NCBI RefSeq assembly: GCF_023715325.1
Contig: NZ_JAMBNX010000001.1
Location: forward strand, 62,001-126,000
Direction: 5' to 3'
Source: Agromyces mediolanus
Lineage (GTDB): Bacteria; Actinomycetota; Actinomycetes; Actinomycetales; Microbacteriaceae
Length of the DNA: 64,000 nt
Shown here piece after piece: positions 34,616 to 46,895 of the stretch. The notes beneath the pieces were generated by a model that was given only the letters and a program-made list of their open reading frames with translations, made no database searches and was not told the DNA's origin. The translations under genes were made by a program, and so were the position numbers. Position 1 is the first letter of the stretch, and each line of letters begins with the position of its first letter.

Positions 34616-35938
34616 CTACCCGATCCGCTCTCGTCGGCCGAGGATGCCCTGCGGCCGGAAGAGGAGCACCAGAATCAGCACGACGAGCGCGCTGACGAAC
34701 TTCATGTCGGAGGGCAGCCAGAGCGTCGAGAGCTCGACGAAGATGCCCACGATGAGCGAACCGATCAGGGCGCCGAACGCCGTGCCGAGACCGCCCAGGG
34801 TGACCGCGGCGAACACGAGCAGCAGGATCTGGAAGCCCATGTCCCAGCTGACGCCCGGTCGGTAGTACGCCCAGAGGATGCCGCTCAGGCCCGCGAGGCC
34901 GGCACCGAGCACCCACACGATCCGGATGACCCGGTCGACGTCGATGCCGCTCGTGGCGGCGAGGCTCGCGTTGTCCGCGACGGCGCGGGTCGCCTTGCCG
35001 ATGCGCGTGCGCATCAGCAGGAACGCGACGCCGAGCAGGACCACGACGCTGACGCCCATGCTGACCATGTCGATCCAGGAGAGCGAGATCGGCCCGAGCT
35101 GGACGTCGGCGGGCGAGGCGCCCGGCAGCTGCCTCGTGGCTCCGCCGTAGAAGAACTGGTACGTGTACCGCATGGCGAGCGAGAGCCCGATGCTCACGAT
35201 CATGAGCTGGATGACTCCGACCCCGCGTCTTCGCAATGGTTTCCAGATCACCCCGTCGAGCGACCAGCCGAGCCCGAGGCTCAGCAGCAGCGCGACGATG
35301 ATCGCGATCCAGACGGGGAAGCCGAGGTCGCTCGAGAAGGTCAGCAGCATGAGCGCGCCGAAGGTGATCATCTCGGAGTGGGCGAAGTTGCTGAGCCCGG
35401 TGGTGCCGTAGATGAGCGAGAGCCCGATCGCGGCGAGGGCGAGCAGCAAGCCGAAGTTCACGCCGTTCGCCAGCCGGTTCAGCAGCTGGTCGAAGAACGA
35501 GGCGGTCTGCCTCGTGCCTTCGCCGAGGAAGAAGTTCACCGACTTCGTGTTGGTGAGCCCGAACTCCGCGGTGCGCGGGTTCTCTTCGTCCGCTGCGACG
35601 ACGACGCCCTTCGGCAGGGTGTCCTCGTCGAGGGTCACCTCGTAGCTGGCCTTCTCGGGCACGCCGATGCGCCATTTGCCGTCGGCATCCGTCTCGGCGC
35701 TGGCTTTGAAGCCACCGCCCTCGACCGTGATCTCGACACCTTCAAGCGGTTCGTCCTCGTACTGCACATTCCCGAGGAAGAAGTACTCGTACTCTTCGGA
35801 TCCTGTGCCCGTACTCCCAGCCTCCGCCATCGCAGGGGACGCTGCGATGCCGGACAGAGTGAGTGCGGACAGTAGGACTGCGAGGAGTACGAGCCATCTC
35901 CCTGGGGAATGCCGTCGGACTGTTCGCGTGGATTCCAC
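34616..35938 (-). CDS. livH: ABC transporter permease LivH type fused to a secreted N-terminal domain
   Basis: The start at 35938 (GTG, TTGGAGG four bases upstream) gives 440 residues. Residues 1-38 are a signal peptide (LVLLAVLLSALTLSGIAASPAMA, then EA). Residues 40-130 form a hydrophilic domain resembling a carboxypeptidase-regulatory or Ig-like fold (YFFLGNVQYEDEPLEGVEITV, TDADGKWRIGVPEKASYEVTL). The LivH permease follows from about residue 150 with NRLANGVNFGLLLALAAIGLSLIYGTTG-type segments and ends in VLILVLLFRPQGILGRRERIG. Ordinary LivH is about 290-310 residues. The extra domain would face the lipoprotein receptor outside the cell. First gene of livHMGF. Confidence 0.9.
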   Translation of the reverse strand: MESTRTVRRHSPGRWLVLLAVLLSALTLSGIAASPAMAEAGSTGTGSEEYEYFFLGNVQYEDEPLEGVEITVEGGGFKASAETDADGKWRIGVPEKASYEVTLDEDTLPKGVVVAADEENPRTAEFGLTNTKSVNFFLGEGTRQTASFFDQLLNRLANGVNFGLLLALAAIGLSLIYGTTGLSNFAHSEMITFGALMLLTFSSDLGFPVWIAIIVALLLSLGLGWSLDGVIWKPLRRRGVGVIQLMIVSIGLSLAMRYTYQFFYGGATRQLPGASPADVQLGPISLSWIDMVSMGVSVVVLLGVAFLLMRTRIGKATRAVADNASLAATSGIDVDRVIRIVWVLGAGLAGLSGILWAYYRPGVSWDMGFQILLLVFAAVTLGGLGTAFGALIGSLIVGIFVELSTLWLPSDMKFVSALVVLILVLLFRPQGILGRRERIG

Positions 35939-35978
35939 TGCACCTCCAAGGGGTTCCGGAGGTCGTTCGGACCTCCGG
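35939..35978 (-). promoter_or_regulatory. livH leader with alternative Shine-Dalgarno pairing
   Basis: Read on the minus strand, CCGGAGGTC (35978-35970), loop CGAAC and GACCTCCGG (35964-35956) form a perfect 9-bp hairpin. The ACCTCC of its right arm is also complementary to the GGAGGT of the livH Shine-Dalgarno (35947-35942), so two exclusive folds are possible, one free and one sequestering the ribosome-binding site. No known riboswitch class was recognised. Confidence 0.5.
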
Positions 35979-36010
35979 GACCGGTCCTTTCCCGTCGACA
36001 ACGTCGTTGA

Positions 36011-37747
<1,737 letters not shown>

Positions 37748-37888
37748 GGGTCAGCGCGGCGCGGCGGAGCCGCGACGCGCTTCCCTCAGCAAGCGGCAGC
37801 AGGAGCGCTCGCGGCGCGCCAGCGCCGCGAAGCGTGCCGCGGCAGATCGCCGACGCGAGCGGTACGGGCCCGTCCGGCCCGCCCCGCC

Positions 37889-39040
37889 CTACCGCGCGTC
37901 CGCCAGCCGGGTGATCGCTTCGGCGAGCACCTCGGGCGTGCACGCGAAGTTCAGCCGCACGTGCCCGCGGCCCGCGGTCGCGCCGAACTCCGGCCCGACG
38001 CCGAGGGCGACCTTCGCGTGCTCGAGCGCGTACGCGGCGGGGTCGTCGCCCCAGCCGAGCGCGCTGAAGTCGAGCCAGGCGAGGTAGCTCGCCTGCGGCA
38101 TCCGATAGCGCACCTCGGGCAGCTCGTCGGCGAGGAGCTCGGCGAGCAGCCGCCGGTTGTCGTCGAGGCTCGCGAGCACGCCGTCGAGCCAGAAGCCGCC
38201 CTCGCGGAACGCCGCGACGCTCGCGATGGAGCCGAACTGGCTCATCCGCCACTCGACCTCGTACGGCATGCCGCGGCGCACGGCGTCGCCGCGCTCGGAG
38301 GCGGTCACGATCATCGCGGCCTTCAGCCCCGCGAGGTTGAACGCCTTCGTGCCCGCGGTGACGGCCACGCCGAACTCGCGGGCGGCGTCCGAGACGGTGA
38401 GGAAGGGCGTGTAGACCGAGTCCGGCTGCGAGAGCGGCCCGTGCACCTCGTCGGAGACGACCGCGGCGCCGTGCCGGGCGGCGATCTCGGCGAGCGCGGC
38501 GAGCTCCTCGCGGCTCGGCACGAGGCCGATCGGGTTGTGCGGGTTGCAGAGCAGCATGGCCTTCGCCCCGGCGGCGAAGGCACGCTCGATGCCGTCGAGG
38601 TCGAGCGCCCAGCCCTCGTCGATGCCGCCCGTCATGGGCACCTCGACGACCGTGGCCGAGGCCTCGGTCACGATGTCGAAGAACGGCGGGTAGATCGGCG
38701 GGGTGACGACGACGCCGTCGCCGGGGCTCGTGACCTGGCGGAGCACCTCGACGAGGCCCATCGCGACGTCGCCCGTACTCATCACCCGGGCCGGGTCGAC
38801 CTCCCAGCCGAAGCGCTCGAGCGCGAACGGGGCGAAGGCCTCGGCGATCGGCCCGCTGCCGGCCGCGTAGCCGGTGTCGGAGCGATCGACCGCCGCGTGC
38901 AGCGCCGCCGCGACCGGCTCGGCGAGCGGGTAGTCCATCTCGGCGACCGGCAGCGGCAGGACGTCGGCGGGGTAGAGCCGCCACTTGGCGCTCGTGCGGG
39001 TGCGGAGGACGTCGAGGGGCTGAGCGGCGATCCGATGCAT
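37889..39040 (-). CDS. PatB/MalY-type PLP-dependent C-S lyase (aminotransferase fold)
   Basis: The start at 39040 gives MHRIAAQPLDVLRTRTSAKW and 383 residues, the family length; longer readings lack homology. Family words are VLPLPVAEMDYPLAEPVAAAL, VVTPPIYPPFFDIV, LLCNPHNPIGLVPSREEL, VVSDEVHGPL and the PLP lysine in AVTAGTKAFNLAGLKAA at about residue 230. PatB/MalY enzymes typically cleave cystathionine or cysteine to a thiol, pyruvate and ammonia; the true substrate here is unknown. It is convergent with guaB across 141 bases of GC-rich sequence without clear features, and divergent from the ABC-F gene. Confidence 0.9.
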   Translation of the reverse strand: MHRIAAQPLDVLRTRTSAKWRLYPADVLPLPVAEMDYPLAEPVAAALHAAVDRSDTGYAAGSGPIAEAFAPFALERFGWEVDPARVMSTGDVAMGLVEVLRQVTSPGDGVVVTPPIYPPFFDIVTEASATVVEVPMTGGIDEGWALDLDGIERAFAAGAKAMLLCNPHNPIGLVPSREELAALAEIAARHGAAVVSDEVHGPLSQPDSVYTPFLTVSDAAREFGVAVTAGTKAFNLAGLKAAMIVTASERGDAVRRGMPYEVEWRMSQFGSIASVAAFREGGFWLDGVLASLDDNRRLLAELLADELPEVRYRMPQASYLAWLDFSALGWGDDPAAYALEHAKVALGVGPEFGATAGRGHVRLNFACTPEVLAEAITRLADAR

Positions 39041-39194
39041 GGCTCCAGCTTGCCGCAGACGGCCGGGCGGGGCATCCCTCCGCCGTGATCCCGTTTGCCG
39101 ATCGAGTCGTCGCTCGCTAGTCTGATCGGCTGCCCACGAGGCGGCGCGGCCCCGGAGCGTCCGGCGCGGCCGCCCTGCGAACGGATGTCTCGAC

Positions 39195-40892
39195 ATGGGA
39201 TTCATCGACGTCAACGGCGTCTCCTACTCGCTGCCCGACGGGCGGCCCCTCCTCGCCGACCTCGCCTTCCGCGTCACGGAGGGCCGCACGACGGCGCTCA
39301 TCGGTGCGAACGGGGCGGGCAAGTCCACGCTGCTGCGGATCGTCCGCGGCGAGCTCGCCGCCGACGAGGGCAGCGTGCGGGTCGAGGGCGGGCTGGGCGT
39401 CATGGACCAGTTCATCGGCAGCGGACGCACCGCAGAAGGCGCGCCGGAGACGGTCGCCGGGCTCCTCGTCTCGGTCGCGCCCGAGCGTGTCCGCCGGGCC
39501 GCGCTCGAGCTCGAGGCGGCCGAGAACGCCCTGATCGAGCAGGAGGACACCGCCGCGCAGATGCGGTACGCCTCGGCGCTCGCCGAGTATGCGGAAGCGG
39601 GCGGCTACGAGCAGGAGGTCGTCTGGGACCACTGCACCGAGGCCGCGCTCGGAACGCCCTTCGAGCGCGCCCGCTGGCGCGAGCTCGCGACGCTCTCGGG
39701 CGGCGAGCAGAAGCGGCTCGCCCTCGAGGCGCTGCTCCGCGGCCCCGAGCAGGTGCTGCTCCTCGACGAGCCCGACAACTCCCTCGACGTCCCGGGCAAG
39801 CGGTGGCTCGAGGACCGGCTCCGGGAGACCCAGAAGACGGTCTCCCTCGTCTCCCACGACCGGGAGCTGCTCGCCCGGGCCGCCGACCGGATCGTCACGA
39901 TCGAGCTCGGCGGCGGAAACACCGCCTGGGTGCACGGCGGCGGGTTCGAGGGCTACCACGAGGCCCGTGAGGCCCGCTTCGAGCGCCTCGACGAGCTGCG
40001 CCGACGCTGGGACGAGCAGCACGCCGCGCTGAAGCAGCTCGTGACGACGCTCAAGGTGAAGGCGACCTACAACGACGGCATGGCCTCCAGGTACCAGGCG
40101 GCGGTCACCCGCCTCCGCAAGTTCGAGGAGGCGGGGCCGCCCGAGGAGCGCCCGCCGGCGCGCGAGGTCGACATGCGGCTGCGCGGGGCCCGCACCGGCA
40201 AGCGCGCGCTCGTGTGCGAGGGGCTCGAGCTCACGGGTCTGATGCGGCCGTTCGACCTCGAGGTCTGGTACGGCGACCGGGTCGCCGTGCTCGGGTCGAA
40301 CGGTTCGGGCAAGTCGCACTTCCTGCGGCTGCTCGCGGGCGGCGGCAGCGATCCCGACCCGATGCAGGGGCACCTCACCGAGGCGACGGCGGGCCTCGCC
40401 CGGGTGCCGCACGCCGGCCGTGCCGGGCTCGGCGCGCGGGTCGTGCCCGGGTGGTTCGCGCAGAATCACGAGCACCCCGAGTTCACGGGTCGCACCTTGC
40501 TCGAGATCCTGTTCCGCGGCGACGCCGAGCGGCCGGGCCTCGCCCGCGAGCAGGCGAGCTCGGCGCTCGACCGCTACGGCCTCGCCCGCGAGGCGCAGCA
40601 GCGCTTCGGGCACCTGTCCGGCGGGCAGCAGGCCCGCCTGCAGATCCTCCTGCTCGAGCTGTCGGGGGCCACGATGCTGCTCCTCGACGAACCGACCGAC
40701 AACCTCGACCTCGTCTCGGCCGAGGCGCTCGAGGACGCCCTCTCCCGCTTCGACGGCACGGTGCTCGCGGTGACGCACGACCGCTGGTTCGCGCGCGGCT
40801 TCGATCGCTTCCTGGTCTTCCGCGAGGACGGCGAGGTCGCCGAGACGGATGCCCCGGTCTGGGACGAGCGCCGCGTGGTGCGCGCCCGTTGA
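39195..40892 (+). CDS. ABC-F family ATP-binding protein
   Basis: ABC-F proteins act on the ribosome or as antibiotic-resistance factors and have no membrane part. Two ATPase domains in 565 residues: Walker A GANGAGKSTLLRIVRGELAA (about residue 37), signature LSGGEQKRLALEALL and Walker B VLLLDEPDNSLD; then a charged linker of about 70 residues, Walker A GSNGSGKSHFLRLLAGGG, signature LSGGQQARLQILLLEL and Walker B MLLLDEPTDNLD. The usual first-domain DEPTNHLD is DEPDNSLD here. A TAGTCT -10-like element lies at 39118-39123. Whether it is a translation factor or a resistance protein cannot be told. Confidence 0.93.
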   Translation: MGFIDVNGVSYSLPDGRPLLADLAFRVTEGRTTALIGANGAGKSTLLRIVRGELAADEGSVRVEGGLGVMDQFIGSGRTAEGAPETVAGLLVSVAPERVRRAALELEAAENALIEQEDTAAQMRYASALAEYAEAGGYEQEVVWDHCTEAALGTPFERARWRELATLSGGEQKRLALEALLRGPEQVLLLDEPDNSLDVPGKRWLEDRLRETQKTVSLVSHDRELLARAADRIVTIELGGGNTAWVHGGGFEGYHEAREARFERLDELRRRWDEQHAALKQLVTTLKVKATYNDGMASRYQAAVTRLRKFEEAGPPEERPPAREVDMRLRGARTGKRALVCEGLELTGLMRPFDLEVWYGDRVAVLGSNGSGKSHFLRLLAGGGSDPDPMQGHLTEATAGLARVPHAGRAGLGARVVPGWFAQNHEHPEFTGRTLLEILFRGDAERPGLAREQASSALDRYGLAREAQQRFGHLSGGQQARLQILLLELSGATMLLLDEPTDNLDLVSAEALEDALSRFDGTVLAVTHDRWFARGFDRFLVFREDGEVAETDAPVWDERRVVRAR

Positions 40893-40902
40893 GCCGCCCC
40901 GG

Positions 40903-40908
40903 TAGGCT
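40903..40908 (+). promoter_or_regulatory. guaB3 -10 element (TAGGCT), likely leaderless
   Basis: TAGGCT is followed by six bases and the GTG at 40915. Confidence 0.55.
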
Positions 40909-40914
40909 GGGAAG

Positions 40915-42039
40915 GTGAGCCAGGAGATCGAGATCGGCCGTTCCAAGCGGGGCCGCCGTGTCTACGCGTTCGACGACATCGCCATCGTGCCGAGCCGGCG
41001 CACGCGCGACCCGGAGGACGTCTCCGTGGCCTGGTCGATCGATGCCTACCAGTTCGACCTGCCGTTCCTCGCAGCGCCCATGGACTCCGTGGTGTCGCCG
41101 AAGACGGCCATCATGATGGGCAAGCTCGGCGGGCTCGGCGTGCTCGACCTCGAGGGCCTGTGGACCCGCTACGAGAACCCCGAGCCGGTGCTCGCCGAGA
41201 TCCGCAGCCTCCCGGCCGACAAGGCCACCGCGCGCATGCAGGAGCTGTATGCCGCACCGATCCAGCCTGCGCTCGTCCGCGAGCGCCTCGCCGAGATCCG
41301 CGCGGCCGGCGTCACCGTCGCCGGTGCGCTCTCCCCGCAGCGCACCGCCGAGCTGCACTCGACCGTGGTCGAGGCCGGGGTCGACCTGTTCGTCATCCGC
41401 GGTACGACCGTCTCGGCCGAGCACGTGTCGAAGAACGTCGAGCCGCTGAACCTGAAGAAGTTCATCTACGAGCTCGACGTGCCCGTCATCGTCGGCGGTG
41501 CGGCCACCTACACGGCTGCCCTGCACCTCATGCGCACGGGCGCCGCGGGTGTGCTCGTCGGCTTCGGTGGCGGCGCCGCCTCGACGACGCGCGCGTCGCT
41601 CGGCATCCACGCGCCGATGGCGACCGCGGTGGCCGACGTCGCGGGCGCACGCCGCGACTACCTCGACGAGTCCGGCGGCCGCTACGTGCACGTCATCGCC
41701 GACGGCGGCGTCGGGGCATCCGGCGACATCGTGAAGGCGATCGCGTGCGGCGCCGACGCGGTCATGCTGGGCGCCGCGCTCGCACGGGCGACCGACGCGC
41801 CGGGCGGCGGCTGGCACTGGGGCGCCGAGGCGCACCACCCGAAGCTGCCCCGCGGCAAGCGCGTGCAGGTCGGCCAGGTGGCCCCGCTGGAAGAGATCCT
41901 CTACGGACCGGCGCCGAACGCCGAGGGCACCGCGAACCTCGTCGGTTCGCTCCGCAAGTCGATGGCGACGACCGGCTACTCCGACCTGAAGGAGTTCCAG
42001 CGCGTCGAGGTCGTCGTCGCGCCCTACCAGGGCGCCTGA
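40915..42039 (+). CDS. GuaB3-family IMP dehydrogenase-related protein
   Basis: This 374-residue TIM-barrel protein is an IMPDH/GMP-reductase paralogue without CBS domains. It matches the GuaB3 subfamily of actinobacteria: IEIGRSKRGRRVYAFDDIAIVPSRR at the start, LAAPMDSVVSPKTAIMMGKLGG, HVIADGGVGASGDIVKAIACGADAVMLG. In the active-site loop the sequence is GFGGGAASTTRASLG, so the catalytic Cys of GuaB (GPGSICTTR) is replaced. Dehydrogenase or reductase activity is therefore doubtful and a different role is possible. It lies between guaB and guaA in the wider guanine region. Confidence 0.9.
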   Translation: MSQEIEIGRSKRGRRVYAFDDIAIVPSRRTRDPEDVSVAWSIDAYQFDLPFLAAPMDSVVSPKTAIMMGKLGGLGVLDLEGLWTRYENPEPVLAEIRSLPADKATARMQELYAAPIQPALVRERLAEIRAAGVTVAGALSPQRTAELHSTVVEAGVDLFVIRGTTVSAEHVSKNVEPLNLKKFIYELDVPVIVGGAATYTAALHLMRTGAAGVLVGFGGGAASTTRASLGIHAPMATAVADVAGARRDYLDESGGRYVHVIADGGVGASGDIVKAIACGADAVMLGAALARATDAPGGGWHWGAEAHHPKLPRGKRVQVGQVAPLEEILYGPAPNAEGTANLVGSLRKSMATTGYSDLKEFQRVEVVVAPYQGA

Positions 42040-42151
42040 GCCAAGGCGCCTGCGCCGGGCCGGTCGAACCGAGTCGCGATCGCCGGACCTGCCGCCCGAG
42101 TTGTCGGGTAGCGTGGAACCAGCGCGGTATACGACGTCTGGGGAGGCGACG

Positions 42152-43882
42152 ATGGCGAAGCTCAAGTCGGTGGCACGGTCGGACAAGCTCGGCCCTGAGG
42201 AGCGTGCGGCGGCGATCGCGCGGCTGAAAGAGAAGGAGCTCGACGTCCTCGTCGTCGGCGGCGGCATCGTCGGCACCGGGTCCGCGCTCGACGCGGTCAC
42301 CCGCGGGCTCTCGACCGGGCTGCTGGAAGCGCGCGACTGGGCGAGCGGCACCTCGAGCCGCTCCTCGAAGCTCGTGCACGGCGGCATCCGCTACCTCGAG
42401 CAGCTCGACTTCCGGCTGGTGCGCGAGGCGCTCATCGAGCGGGGCCTCCTGCTGCAGCGCATCGCGCCGCACCTCGTGAAGCCGGTGCGTTTCCTCTACC
42501 CGCTGAAGAAGCGGGTGTTCGAGCGCTTCTACGTCGGCGCCGGCATGATGCTCTACGACATCTTCAGCTACACGGGCGGCCGGCCCCCCGGCGTCCCGCA
42601 CCACCGGCACCTGTCGAAGCGGCAGGTCATGCGGGCCATCCCCTCGCTCTCGAAGGACGCCCTCGTCGGCGGCCTCACCTACTACGACGCGCAGGTCGAC
42701 GACGCCCGCTACGTGGCCTCGCTCGCCCGCACCGCGAGCTTCTACGGCGCCCACGTCGCGAGCCGGGTCAACGTCGAAGGCTTCCTGAAGGTCGGCGAGC
42801 GGGTCGTCGGCGTGAAGGCGCACGACCTTGAGACCGACGAGCACTTCGAGATCCGCGCCAAGCAGGTCGTGAACGCCACCGGCGTGTGGACCGACGACAC
42901 CCAGCGCATGGTGGGGGAGCGGGGCACGTTCAAGGTGCGCGCCTCGAAGGGCATCCACCTCGTGGTGCCGCGCGACCGCATCCAGTCGGCGATGGGCATG
43001 ATCTTCCGCACCGAGAAGAGCGTGCTGTTCGTCATCCCCTGGGGGCGGCACTGGCTGATCGGCACCACCGACACCGACTGGAACCTCGACAAGGCGCACC
43101 CCGCAGCGACCGCGGCCGACATCGACTACCTGCTCGAGCACGTGAACGCCGTGCTCGGAGTGCCGCTCACCCGGGAAGACGTGGAGGGCGTGTACGCCGG
43201 GCTCCGCCCGCTCCTCGCGGGCGAGAGCGACCAGACCTCGAAGCTCTCCCGCGAGCACCTCGTCGCGCACACCGTGCCCGGCCTCGTCGTCATCGCGGGC
43301 GGCAAGTGGACCACGTACCGGGTGATGGCGAAGGACGCGATCGACGCGGCCGTCGACGCGCTCGACGGCAAGATCCCGCCGTCGACGACGCAGGACATCG
43401 CGCTGCTCGGCGCCGAGGGTTACCAGGCGGCGTGGAACAAACGCGGCAAGATCGCCCGCGCGTTCGGGGTGCACAAGGTGCGCATCGAGCACCTGCTGAA
43501 CCGCTACGGCACGATGACCGACGACCTGCTCGACCTCATCCGCAACGACCCCTCGCTCGGCGAGCCCCTGCCGGGCGCCGACGACTACCTCGCAGCCGAG
43601 GTCGTGTACGCGGCCTCGCACGAGGGCGCCCTGCACCTCGACGACGTGCTCGCGCGGCGCACCCGGATCTCGATCGAGGCGTGGGACCGCGGCGTGTCCG
43701 CAGCTCCGGTCGCGGCGAAGCTCATGGGCGGCGTGCTCGGCTGGGACGAGGCGCGCGAGACGCTCGAGGTCGAGCGCTACCTGCAGCGGGTCGAGGCGGA
43801 GCGCGCCTCGCAGGAGCAGCCCGACGACGAGTCGGCCGATCGGGTCCGCCTGGAGGCGCCCGACATCGTCCGCGTCGACTGA
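42152..43882 (+). CDS. glpD: Aerobic glycerol-3-phosphate dehydrogenase
   Basis: GlpD oxidises glycerol-3-phosphate to dihydroxyacetone phosphate at the membrane, feeding electrons to quinone. The ATG at 42152 (GGGGAGGCGACG before it) gives 576 residues. FAD binding is at about residue 32 (VLVVGGGIVGTGSALDAVTRG), with ARDWASGTSSRSSKLVHGGIRYLEQ, RASKGIHLVVPRD, PWGRHWLIGTTDTDWNLD and GGKWTTYRVMAKDAID. The C-terminal domain from about residue 400 is the DAO_C helical domain. A TAGCGT -10-like element is at 42109-42114. No glpK or glpF is beside it. Confidence 0.95.
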   Translation: MAKLKSVARSDKLGPEERAAAIARLKEKELDVLVVGGGIVGTGSALDAVTRGLSTGLLEARDWASGTSSRSSKLVHGGIRYLEQLDFRLVREALIERGLLLQRIAPHLVKPVRFLYPLKKRVFERFYVGAGMMLYDIFSYTGGRPPGVPHHRHLSKRQVMRAIPSLSKDALVGGLTYYDAQVDDARYVASLARTASFYGAHVASRVNVEGFLKVGERVVGVKAHDLETDEHFEIRAKQVVNATGVWTDDTQRMVGERGTFKVRASKGIHLVVPRDRIQSAMGMIFRTEKSVLFVIPWGRHWLIGTTDTDWNLDKAHPAATAADIDYLLEHVNAVLGVPLTREDVEGVYAGLRPLLAGESDQTSKLSREHLVAHTVPGLVVIAGGKWTTYRVMAKDAIDAAVDALDGKIPPSTTQDIALLGAEGYQAAWNKRGKIARAFGVHKVRIEHLLNRYGTMTDDLLDLIRNDPSLGEPLPGADDYLAAEVVYAASHEGALHLDDVLARRTRISIEAWDRGVSAAPVAAKLMGGVLGWDEARETLEVERYLQRVEAERASQEQPDDESADRVRLEAPDIVRVD

Positions 43883-43914
43883 GCGGTCCCACCTCCTCCT
43901 CAGCCACGGCCGGG

Positions 43915-43920
43915 TAGGCT
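43915..43920 (+). promoter_or_regulatory. SURF1 gene -10 element (TAGGCT)
   Basis: TAGGCT is followed by eight bases and the GTG at 43929; a GTG at 43923 is too close to the element to be the start of a transcript made from it. Confidence 0.45.
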
Positions 43921-43928
43921 CGGTGATC

Positions 43929-44726
43929 GTGTCCGCTGACTCACGCCGCGCCGTGCTGCGCATGATGGTGCGCCCGCGGTGGCTCCTCGCCCTGCTCCTC
44001 GCCCTCGGCATCGCTGCCGCCTTCGCCCTGCTCGGTCAGTGGCAGGTCGAGCGGGCCGTCGAGCAGGCGACGGTCGAGGTGCGGCCGACCGAGGAGGTGC
44101 AGCCCTTCGCCGGGGTCGCCGTCCCCGACGAGCCCACCGAGCAGCGCGCGACCGGCCAGATGGTCGAGGTCACCGGCCGCTTCGTGCCGGGCGATACCGT
44201 GCTCGTCGACGGGCGCCTGAACAACGGGGTCATCGGCACCTGGGTCGTCGCGCACCTCGAGGTCACCGACGGTGCGCCGGGCGGACTGCCCGTCGCCCTC
44301 GGCTGGGCGCCGGACCGTCGCACCGCCGAGCGTGCGCTCGCCGAGTTCGAGCAGGGCCTCGACGAGCAGGACACCACGGTGGTCGGCCGCTTCCTGCCGA
44401 GCGAGGCGCCGATCGCCCCCGACGAAGACGCCGACCCCTTCGAGATGAAGACCGTCGCCGTCGCGCAGCTCGTGAACCTGTGGGCCGACTTCGACGACCG
44501 GCCTGCGTACTTCGGCTACGTCACGGCGAAGGATGCCGCGCCCGGACTCGAGGCGATCCACTCGCCGCCGCCAGAGCAGTCGGTCGAGCTGAACTGGCTG
44601 AACGTCTTCTACGCCGCCGAATGGGCCGTCTTCGCGGGCTTCGCGATCTACCTCTGGTACCGCCTCGTGCGCGACGCCGTCGAGCGCGAACGCGACGAGG
44701 CGGAGGCGCTCAGCCAGTCCGCGTAG
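43929..44726 (+). CDS. SURF1 family cytochrome oxidase biogenesis protein
   Basis: SURF1-like proteins help to assemble cytochrome c oxidase, probably by handling heme a. The 265 residues have the family layout: one membrane segment near the N-terminus ([25 protein letters not shown]), an extracytoplasmic domain with [20 protein letters not shown] and [13 protein letters not shown], and a second membrane segment near the C-terminus ([21 protein letters not shown]). The GTG at 43923 is an alternative start. DUF3817 and guaA follow downstream. Confidence 0.88.
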   Translation: MSADSRRAVLRMMVRPRWLLALLLALGIAAAFALLGQWQVERAVEQATVEVRPTEEVQPFAGVAVPDEPTEQRATGQMVEVTGRFVPGDTVLVDGRLNNGVIGTWVVAHLEVTDGAPGGLPVALGWAPDRRTAERALAEFEQGLDEQDTTVVGRFLPSEAPIAPDEDADPFEMKTVAVAQLVNLWADFDDRPAYFGYVTAKDAAPGLEAIHSPPPEQSVELNWLNVFYAAEWAVFAGFAIYLWYRLVRDAVERERDEAEALSQSA

Positions 44727-44729
44727 ACT
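44724..44729 (+). promoter_or_regulatory. DUF3817 gene -10 element (TAGACT), likely leaderless
   Basis: TAGACT overlaps the stop codon of the SURF1 gene and is followed by six bases and the ATG at 44736. Confidence 0.5.
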
Positions 44730-44735
44730 GGGGGC

Positions 44736-45208
44736 ATGCCCCTCGAGCCCAAACTCGCCGATCTGCCGCGCATCCGCGGGGCGCTGAAGTTCTACCAGGT
44801 GGCGTCGGTCATCACGGGCGTGATGCTGCTGCTGCTCTGCGCCGAGATGCTGCTGAAGTACGTCTGGCACTTCGAGCTCTACGCCTTCGGCCCGAACGGC
44901 GTGCTCAGTTTCGAGCCCATGCTCGAGACGGCGAAGGGCCTCGAGTCGACCGGCTCCGGCGTGAACCTCTCCACCGGCATCCTGATCGCGCACGGCTGGT
45001 TCTACGTCGTGTACCTCTTCAGCGACTTCCGCCTCTGGAGCCTCATGCGCTGGCCGTTCACGCGGTTCATCCTCATCGCGCTCGGCGGCATCGTGCCGTT
45101 CCTCTCCTTCTTCCTCGAGGCCAAGATCGGCCGCGAGGTGCGCAGCACCCTCGACCGCCGCGAGGCCGAGGCCGCCGATTCCGACAACCAGCCCGTGGAG
45201 GCCGCCCA

Positions 45209-45212
<4 letters not shown>
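44736..45212 (+). CDS. DUF3817 integral membrane protein
   Basis: The 158-residue protein has three membrane segments (about residues 20-40, 75-95 and 108-128). Words typical of DUF3817 are [49 protein letters not shown] and [20 protein letters not shown]. Its function is unknown. The C-terminus is acidic and soluble, and its stop overlaps the guaA GTG by four bases, so the two are probably translated together. This DUF3817-guaA pairing suggests but does not prove a link. Confidence 0.85.
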
Positions 45213-46788
<1,576 letters not shown>

Positions 46789-46806
46789 CGGGGCGACCCG
46801 GCATCC

Positions 46807-46836
46807 GGAGGGCGCGGTCGGCAGACCGCGCCCTCC
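46807..46836 (+). terminator. Terminator hairpin after guaA
   Basis: GGAGGGCGCGGTC (46807-46819) pairs perfectly with GACCGCGCCCTCC (46824-46836) around GGCA, 20 bases after the guaA stop. Confidence 0.85.
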
Positions 46837-46895
46837 GTCGTGCTGGGGGCGCATCCGCTCTGGTCGTGCCGGGCGTGCCCGGGCAGGATGGACGC

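Noticed and set aside
37748-37888. Possible small gene or terminator between guaB and the PatB-type gene
   Set aside because: Only short imperfect GC-rich repeats are present and no stem longer than a few pairs or conserved open frame was convincing.
40915-42039. Loss of the catalytic Cys as a sequencing error or pseudogene
   Set aside because: The whole loop differs coherently from GuaB, the frame is intact and the rest of the protein is well conserved.
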